From Valencia hispanica (lineage: Eukaryota > Chordata > Actinopteri > Cyprinodontiformes > Valenciidae): 64,000 nt of DNA. Below are positions 57,007 through 64,000 of the stretch, piece by piece. The notes below the pieces were generated by a model that saw only the letters and a program-made list of their open reading frames with translations, was not told where the DNA came from and ran no database searches. The stretch covers positions 23,446,735 to 23,510,734 of the forward strand of contig OY747712.1 of NCBI GenBank assembly GCA_963556495.2, in the 5' to 3' direction. Numbering within the stretch: position 1 is the first letter of the stretch; each line of letters starts with the position of its first letter. The translations under genes were made by a program, and so were the position numbers.

Positions 57007-59262
57007 CATCCATCCATCATCTTCCGCTTATCCAGGGTCAGATCTGGGGGCAGCAGCTTAAATAAAGAGACCCAGACTTCCTTCTCCCCAGCCACTTGAG
57101 CCAGCTCCTCGGGAGGAATCCTGGCGTTCCCAGGCCAGCCAAGAAACATAGTCCCTTCAGCGTGTCCTGGGACTTCCCCTGGGTCTCCTCCTAGTGGGAC
57201 GTGCCCGAAACACCTCACCAGGGAGGCGTCCAGGAGGCATCCTGACCAGATGCCCGAGCCTCCTCAACTGACTCCTCTTGATGTGGAGAGCAGCGGCTCT
57301 ACTCTGAGCACCTTCCGGATGACTGAGCTTCTCACCCTATCAATAAGGGAGAGCCCAGACAGTCTACGGAGGAAACTCATTTCAGCCGCTTGTATCCGTG
57401 ATCTCGTTCTTTCGGTCACCACCCAGAGTTCGTGACCATAGATGAGGGTAGGAACGTAGATCGACCGGTAGATCGAGGGCTTCGCCTTTCGGCTCAGCTC
57501 TCTCTTCACCACGACAGATCGGTACAGCACCTGCATAACTGCAGATGCCCTACCAATCCGTCTATCGATCTCCCGCTCCATTTTTCCCTCATTCGTGAAC
57601 AAGACCCCCAGATACTTAAACTCCTCCACTTGGGGAAGGACCTCATCCCCGACCCAGAGAAGGCACCCCACCCTTTTTCGGCTCAAGACCATGGTCTCGG
57701 ATTTGGAGGTGCTGATTCTCATCCCAGCCACTTCACACTCGGCTGCGAACCACTCCAGCGAAAGCTGTAGATCACGTTCAGATGAAGCCAACAGGACCAC
57801 ATCATCTGCAAAAAGCAGAGACCCAATCCTGAGGCCACCAAAACGTATCTCCTCAACACCTTGGCTGAATAGACCTTGCCAGAGAGGCTCAGAAGGGTTG
57901 AAGGCCCCTGTAGTTGGAACACACTTTGTGGTCCTCCTTTCTCAACAGGGGGACCACCACCCCGCTCTGCCAATCCAAGGGAACTGCCCCCGATGTCCAC
58001 GAAATATTGCAGAGCCACGTTAACCAACAAGTCCCCACAACATCCAGAACATTGTGGAACTCAGATCCAATCTCATCCACACCAGAAGCCTTGCCGAGGA
58101 GCTTTTTAACGACCTCTGTGACCTCAGCACCAGAGATTGGAGAGCCCGACCCAAAGTCCCCAGACTCTGCTTCCAGATTGGAAGGCGTGCCGGTGGGATT
58201 GAGGAGGACTTTGTAGTATTCCATCCACCGACCCAAAACGTCCCGCATCAAGGTCAGCAGCACACCATCCCCACTGTAAACAGTGTTGGTGGCAGACCAC
58301 TTCCCCCCTGAGACGCTGGATGGTGGACCAGAATGGCTTTGAAGCCGCATGGATGTCGTTCTCCATGCCCTCTCCAAACTCCTCCCACGTCCGAGTTTTT
58401 GCCTCAGCAACCATCCGAGATGCACTCTGCCTGGCCTGCCAGTACCTATCAGCTGCTTCAGGGGTCCCACAAGCCAAAAAGACCTGATAGAACTTCTTCT
58501 TCAGCCTGACAGCATCCCTTACCACCAGTGTCAACCAGCGGGTTTGGGGGTTGCCGCCGCGACAGGCACCGACCACCTTGTGACCACAGCTTTGGTCAGC
58601 TGCCTCGACAATGGAGGCACGGAACATGGTCCACTCGGACTCAATGTCCCCAATCCAGAGTGGAAGAGACTCCAACCCCTCTCGAGGAGACGGGTTCCAG
58701 AGCCAGAGCCGTGCGTCGAGGCGAGTCCGACGATGTCCAGTCGAAACCTCTCAACCTCGCACACCAGCTCCGGCTCCTTCCCCACCAGAGAGTTGACGTT
58801 CCACATCCCAAGAGCCAGCTTCTGCAGCCAAGGATCGGAACACCAAGGTCCCCGCCTTCGGCCGCCACCCATCCTGCATTGCACCCCTGACCCCTATGGC
58901 CCCTCCCACAGGTGGTGAGCTCATGGGAAGGGGGACCCATGTTACCTCTTCGGGCCGAGCCTGACCGGGCCCCATGGGTACAGGCCCGGCCACCAGGCGC
59001 TCGCCAACGTGCCCCGCCTCCAGGCCTGGCTTCAGAGGGGGGCCCCGTTGACCCGCGTCCGGGCGAGGGAACACTACATCCATTGACCGTATTCATCATA
59101 GGGGTCTTTTGGGCTGTACTTTGTCTGATCCTTCACCTAGAACCAAACTGCCATGTGTGACCCTACCAGGAGCAAAAAGCCCCCAACAACATAGCTCCTA
59201 GGATCATTGGGACACTCAAACCTCTCCACCACGATATGGTGGCAGCCCAGGGAGGTTTATGA
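57007..59262 (-). mobile_element. Non-LTR retrotransposon, endonuclease + RT type, inserted in the LINE
   Basis: Read on the minus strand, the endonuclease start (LALGMWNVNSLVGKEPELV) is at about 58815, a linker region at 58675-58124, an RT opening motif (CSNYRGLQPF) at about 57900, and the later RT part (VLLASSERDLQLSLEWFAAECEVAGMRI, then VEEFKYLGVLFTNEGK) at 57800-57264. The 3' end is the GGATGGATGG tail near 57010. An 8-bp duplication, ATAGATTC, lies at 56999-57006 and 59263-59270. Frames are broken. The clade (RTE-like or Rex-like) is uncertain. Confidence 0.85.
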
Positions 59263-59524
59263 ATAGATTCATCATGTCTAAAATGGGGCCAGTAAACAAA
59301 GGGAACACTTCCTTAAATAATTTGGTTGGGATTGGGTCCAACTTGCAAGTTGAAGGTTTAGATCATGCTAATATTCTTGATAATTCCGAAAGCTCGACAA
59401 AATCAAAACAGTCCAAACACAGATGAGGGTGCCGATGGTGCCTCACTTAATGGGAATGTTCAATGTCTGTATGTTGGGAGCGTGTGAAAGCAAAGTCAAA
59501 TTCCTTGTTTGTGCACACAGTCTT

Positions 59525-60440
59525 TGCCAGTCTTTTTTAAAATATAATTTATTCACATAACAAAAAGCTTGTTATGTTGTGGGGATGCTTTTCATCAGCA
59601 GAGTATGGAAAGTGGTCAGACTTGATGAAAAGATCGGTAGAGATAAATGCAGGGAAATCCTGTAAGAAAACTAGTTTGACTGGAAGCATAATCTTCCAGC
59701 GGAACAAAACACCCCCCCCCCCCCTTTACTAAGGTACCCACAAATAAAATACAGTGCAGCCTTCACAAGTCAAGTAAATAGCAAATAGTACCCGTAAATA
59801 GACTATAGCTGTATGTGTTCTGTGAAGGCCTGCAAACAACATCAAGAAGACCAATAATGGCACCAAACAGGCTGGGAGTAAGGTTGTGTGGACTTTAAAG
59901 AAGGGTTTGGTTATAAAACCAGATCCCAGGTTTTTAACATCTCACAGAGCACTATATAGTACAACTGCAAATCTACCAAGATAATAGGTTTTCACCTGAA
60001 AGACCAGGCGAGGAGATCATTAATCAGGGAAGCAGCCAAGAGGGTTATGTTGACTCTGGGGGAGCTGCAGAAATTATCAGCACAGGGGGAAGAACCTCTT
60101 GACCAAGACCAATATTTGACATGCATCCAACAAATCTGTTTTTAAGGAAGAGTGAGAAGAATAACACTTTTGTTAAAAGAAATGTCAAACATACCAAAAC
60201 TAAATTTTGTGACATGTAAAGGATTGTGTGTGGAGGAAAGCTAACACTGCCCATCAACCATGACAAGGTCCTTCTCTACAGTGGAACATGGTGGTGGCAG
60301 CATCATGCTGTGGGGATGGTTTTCTTCTAGGAACAGAAAAGCTGATTAGAGTTGATGGGAGGATGGATGAAGCCATTTTGTAAGCAATACTGGAAGAAAA
60401 CCTGTTATGGGGTGACAAATGTTGAGACAGCTAGGTCATA
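59525..60440 (+). mobile_element. Tc1-like transposon debris, two overlapping fragments
   Basis: From 59840 to 60420 the sequence follows a Tc1 family transposase gene in order, with blocks such as AACTGCAAATCTACCAAGA, TTAATCAGGGAAGCAGCCAAG, GGGGGAGCTGCAGAAAT and GGTGGTGGCAGCATCATGCTG. It has many gaps and stops. A second, separate piece at 59575-59690 repeats the GTGGGGATGCTTTTCATCAGC part. A poly-C run lies at 59711-59724. Neither copy can code. Confidence 0.75.
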
Positions 60441-60564
60441 AGCCTCAGTTTTCAGTGTAATAAATATAAATCCTACTAAAATACATCCAAGTTTTTCTTG
60501 CAAGATAACAAAATGTTAATAAAGTGCAATGGGAATGGATCAACAGTTTCCCCTGTTTCGACAT

Positions 60565-60798
60565 TTTAAAACCACGTGACCCGTGTTTACATTTTCTCAG
60601 CTGTTTCTTTCTTCCTCCTCTTCAGCACAGCGTCTCGCCGTAACGACTGTTATTTTTCAACCAAACCACCAAAGTTAGCTCAGATAAGCTGTACTTAGTC
60701 ACTAGAAGAGGCTATCATCGTGTGAAAGTGGCTTTCACTGACCGTCGCATTGCACGGTGCATTCACTTGCAAGAAGTGAGTAAATGCGACACGACATT
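60565..60798 (+). promoter_or_regulatory. Candidate promoter and non-coding first exon of a downstream gene
   Basis: A CACGTG box (60573-60578) is followed by a pyrimidine-rich stretch (TTTCTTTCTTCCTCCTCTTCAG) and a CpG-bearing block without an open frame. Two good donors follow, AA-GTGAGT at 60776 and ATT-GTGAGT at 60799. This looks like the start of a broadly expressed gene on the + strand whose coding exons lie beyond the window. In human, PCMTD1 lies downstream of ST18 in the same direction, so pcmtd1 is a reasonable guess, but nothing coding is seen. Confidence 0.45.
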
Positions 60799-61559
60799 GT
60801 GAGTATTTTGTTTTCCTTTCACCTAACTTCCGTGTGTTTGCGAGTTAACTGGTTTGATTTGTGTTCTCTTGTAATTATTTCCGTTTAATCCGGACTTGCA
60901 CAACAGAGAAGCAGTGTTGTGTTTGTGTAAGGCTGTGTGTGAAACAGCAGCATAAAGAGGCGAGCTTACCTAACCTGCTTTGTCTCTGTTGTGATGATGG
61001 CGTACTCGGGCCCACCAGAAGCTAACCGTAGCCAGCTCCACTCGCACAGCTGTTTTCAACCACTTTGTGATAAATAAGATGCTAACCTCCGAGCTAAAGC
61101 TCGTCTTCTTTAGGAAATTCACGTTTTATTTCTCTTGTGTGTATCAAGCTGTAGAAACGTGGTAAGAGGGGTACTTTTTCCTGTCCCAAATTATTATAAT
61201 ACGGAAGAAATTCTGGAAATATATTTTTTTATTCTCCGTGTGATTTTTAACAGACATTACCCAAGAATCCACTTGGACTGACGTTTTGTCAATTTTAATC
61301 AATCCTGTTTGGCGAGCTGCATGCAGGCAAAGAATTGGGTTAATCGCACTGCAGAAAGCTGGCCAGCAACTGCGTTTCAGCTCGACAAGTGGGAACAAAA
61401 GCTGCATGAAAGCTCAGCCACAGCACAGACTCAGCGTGTTTAACAGCATCTTTATTTACTGCACAACTCCCCGCGTGTTTATCATCGTCAGACACTAAGG
61501 AAGAATCGTGGCTTTAAAAAGCTGGAACATTTTTCATGAAAACGGTGTTGTTGTTTTGC
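60799..61559 (+). other. Probable first intron, no gene seen
   Basis: CpG content stays above the window average to about 61100. A short frame from ATG 60998 ends after 25 codons and is not called. The rest is AT-rich. Confidence 0.4.
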
Positions 61560-61690
61560 TCCGTCGTCACACGCAGTGAAGGCAGCGTACTCGGGCAGCG
61601 GATTGGCTGATAAACTGCTGTCTGTGCAGCAACGGGATCACGTGACCAGGCGCGGTGCTGATTGACTTCCTCAGGTGTCAGTTGTTGGGA
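61560..61690. promoter_or_regulatory. Second promoter-like block with CCAAT and CACGTG
   Basis: A CpG-containing block holds an inverted CCAAT box (ATTGG at 61602-61606) and GATCACGTGACC (CACGTG at 61639-61644), spaced about 33 bp apart. TCACGTGAC is the kind of E-box bound by MITF/TFEB and USF factors. It may be an alternative or bidirectional promoter, or an intronic element. Function is inferred. Confidence 0.4.
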
Positions 61691-63590
61691 ATTCAGCAGC
61701 ATCTGTGGATAACACTTCATTTAAAAATGGCAACCCCCTTTTTTGATGGGTCTTTCTTTGCTAATGTAATGAAAATATAATTATAAGGTAGTTAAAACAT
61801 GACTTGGCTGTCTGATAACTATGAGCCCTTGTCTGGAGATTAAATCTTACAGTTGAGGTAGAACAACTGGTTCACAATCAGATTCAATTCTGAACTCTGG
61901 CTAAGCCACTCTAAAATCTTATTCTGATCAGAACGAACATGTTGATCATATAAAAGGTAATTAAACCTAAATCTGTTTCGTGTATGATTTTTGAGAATTT
62001 TCTTACAGGCACTGCCCTAATAATTGTAAGATGAGCCAAAATTGCCCAAACACCGTCAAAGTTTAAGTGAAAAAATGATTTATAAGTTAAGAAAGGAATT
62101 TCTTAAGCACTGGTGTCAATAGAAAGGTCAGAAAAGAACATATGAACAAAACGTGTAAAACAGTAGATTTTAAATGGAGTGTACATTCTTTTTGCCTTGC
62201 CAATTTGTATTGTGCTGCCTTCCATATTGGAGTAATCTAATTCCATTGAAAGGTTTTTAGTGTCTGTACTTTGTACTACCGAGATTGGTATGTGCTGGTT
62301 GTAACAGGAAAAGTAGAGGTTAAGGACTGCAGATATTTTTCCCTCAGTTGAGGAAACTAGTCAAACGGGTTTACAAATCTGTAAGCAAGCAAAGTTTGAG
62401 AGGCAAACAAATTCTATTTTTAGGTAAATTTATACATCTAAGAAAATGTTGATTGATTAAATTAGCATGTTTTATTTTGAGATCAAACTCAAACTGAAAT
62501 CTACGACTGTACGTTAGTGCACAATAATTAATAATACAATTAATAGTTAATTAATAAACGACATTAACAAAATTGATTCTACCTGATAAATCTAAACATG
62601 AATGGCTTTGCACTCGTTTGTTTGCATGATACCTAATCTACAGTTTTTTTTTCTGGTAACATTTGCGTAAAGAAAAAGAGAGACATGAAATACATTTTGA
62701 ATGCATAGTTATTTATGCTTGGGGAGGAAAAAAAGAAAAGTTAGTAGTTTGCAACAGTATTTATCCGCCGCAGAGCACTGAAATTATTTAGTCTGAAGAT
62801 GGTGCTAAAGCTTAGGTCATTATGGTAAACATTTCATAGCTCCTCATGTGTTGCTCTGGAAATTAAGGCTTATCCCAAACATGCTGCAAAATATCCTTTC
62901 CTACTTGCGGTCAACAGAGCTTCAAAAGGCTGATTTGTTGTTGTTATCGATGTGTGACATAAATACTAAACAATCTGCAGGCTGTGTAAAAATTAAGTTG
63001 CACAATTCATTTGGTACATGCATATATTGCTGTTGCCATATAGAGTTTTCTCCTCAGACTCACTGTTAAAGCATCGACACTGCTCAGTGAAGGTTGAAAA
63101 GCCACCCTGCTTGACACACTGTCTGGTTGTGAGCATAAATGTGCTCCCTGTAGAATATAGAGAGGTTGATTATGCTTAAAGCTTTTTCCTCCTTTCGACC
63201 CTGCAGGACATGTCCAATTGTGATCACAGTCTGGAAGCTTTAAAATCTTGAAGACGTGTTAGTTTTCTGAAATGATTAAGTATTAGGGTAAAGGTTAAGG
63301 CCTAAAAGTGCTAATCTCAAAATGATTACAGTGCTGCATAAAACCCTTGTGATTTATTTGAGCAGATTGTGATTAATTTTGTATACTTAACAGGGATTGG
63401 ATTGTTAGGGTTGATTTAGAGCCTCTTGTCATGAAATAAAACATCTGACTGGTCCGGAAATTTGATCTAGAGGGTGAATAACAAAAGCTCACAAACACCA
63501 GAATGCAGAGCCGCTAACTCTTCTTCTCATAGATCTGAATTAATGAAATGGCTAAGATTGGTTTTTAGCATCTGTCTTTATGTAAAAATG
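61691..63590. other. No gene seen
   Basis: AT-rich DNA, possibly intron of the downstream gene. No coding motif and no recognised repeat. Confidence 0.45.
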
Positions 63591-63598
63591 ATGAGACT

Positions 63599-63899
63599 AG
63601 GGCTGGGCGATATGGCCTCAAATCTATATTGCGATATAATCTGAAGCATGTGCAGTAACATCTATTGCGATATATTCTTTTATCTTCTTTATATATTTCA
63701 AAATGGCTGCTTATGAACATTCTCACTTTCCAGATACATTGCAGCAGAACAACTTAAAAAAAGTTTAGAATGCCATTTAAAGAACATGTATTGTGCAAAA
63801 TGCATTGAAAAAAATATTCAAATCTTTTAGTCAAAATCTCCATCTTTGGCTAAATTTATATAATTTCTACCTTATACCTTTTATATCGCCCACCACTAT
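63599..63899. mobile_element. hAT-like non-autonomous element
   Basis: The 301-bp AT-rich element starts AGGGCTGGGCGATATGG and ends ATATCGCCCACCACTAT, diverged terminal inverted repeats of a group very common in fishes. ATGAGACT (63591-63598) and GTGAGACT (63900-63907) form an 8-bp target-site duplication with one mismatch, the length expected for hAT transposons. No coding capacity. Confidence 0.75.
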
Positions 63900-64000
63900 G
63901 TGAGACTATAATTCTAAAACTTTTAAGTTTAGTCAAATTTGGCTGATTATATTTGCATCCATAAGTCATTCAAAAATATAGTTGCTGAACATTTAGCAGA

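Larger units (their letters stand above)
53373..59440 (-). mobile_element. Old L2-like LINE split by two insertions
   Basis: Minus-strand reading gives LINE reverse-transcriptase blocks in order. 59400-59270 has PSTCKLDPIPTKLFKEV. 57000-56600 has GYVPREFRGTVIKPLLKNPS, ISNLPFLSKILDK, FQSGFKAHHSTETAL and [13 protein letters not shown]. 56500-56358 has HADDTQLYLSINPDES. 54882-54545 has VTSRLDYC and the QNATARFLM region. The 3' part runs to a TTTATTTATAAAGCGCC end near 53385. Stops and frame breaks make it inactive. Its reading frame continues across both inserts when they are removed. The 5' end is truncated near 59440. The clade is inferred. Confidence 0.85.

Noticed and set aside
57432..59160. 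Several 80-190-aa + strand frames
   Set aside because: They are antisense shadows of the GC-rich minus-strand retrotransposon; no domain is seen in them.
60998..61075. Short frame starting ATGGCGTACTCGGG in a CpG-rich region
   Set aside because: Stops after 25 codons and matches no known N-terminus.

Overview
This is a stretch of vertebrate nuclear DNA, almost certainly from a ray-finned (teleost) fish. It has long AT-rich non-coding tracts, GT-AG introns, (CA)n/(GT)n microsatellites, Tc1-like DNA transposons, L2-like and RTE-like non-LTR retrotransposons and tRNA-derived SINEs of fish type. The species cannot be named from the sequence alone.

The window holds one clearly supported protein-coding gene, on the + strand: the orthologue of ST18 (also called MYT3 or NZF3), a member of the MYT1/MYT1L/ST18 family of CCHHC zinc-finger transcription factors. 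I could join 20 coding exons in frame from the ATG at 26941 to the TAA at 46297. They give 3,039 nt including the stop, a 1,012-residue protein with six CCHHC fingers (two central, four C-terminal), a central MYT1-type region and a C-terminal coiled coil. The 3' UTR runs to two poly(A) signals near 48.2 kb. The start codon sits directly on a splice acceptor, so the 5' UTR must lie in upstream exons. Candidates are proposed at 24543-24658 and 16577-16713.

Layout: 1-2.3 kb, a nearly intact Tc1-like 3' end and an old LINE 3' fragment. 2.3-26.9 kb, a long upstream region with scattered SINEs, an unclassified repeat present twice, a foldback element with arms of about 125 bp at 11 kb, an A-rich minisatellite-like tract at 17.7-18.1 kb and probable regulatory DNA of st18. 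26.9-48.2 kb, st18. 48.2-53.4 kb, repeat fragments. 53.4-59.4 kb, an old L2-like LINE on the minus strand split by two later insertions, each with a target-site duplication; one insertion contains a further LINE fragment. 59.5-60.4 kb, Tc1-like debris. 60.57-61.7 kb, a CpG-containing promoter-like zone with two CACGTG boxes and a candidate non-coding first exon for a gene beyond the window, possibly pcmtd1 by synteny with human. 63.6-63.9 kb, a hAT-like non-autonomous element with TIRs and an 8-bp duplication.

I found no bacterial-type operon, CRISPR array or evident novel biochemical system. The most interesting points concern st18 exon architecture (repeated phase-2 introns inside the fingers, a tandem 9-nt donor) and the nested transposon structure. 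All homology statements rest on my recognition of family motifs; no database search was run.
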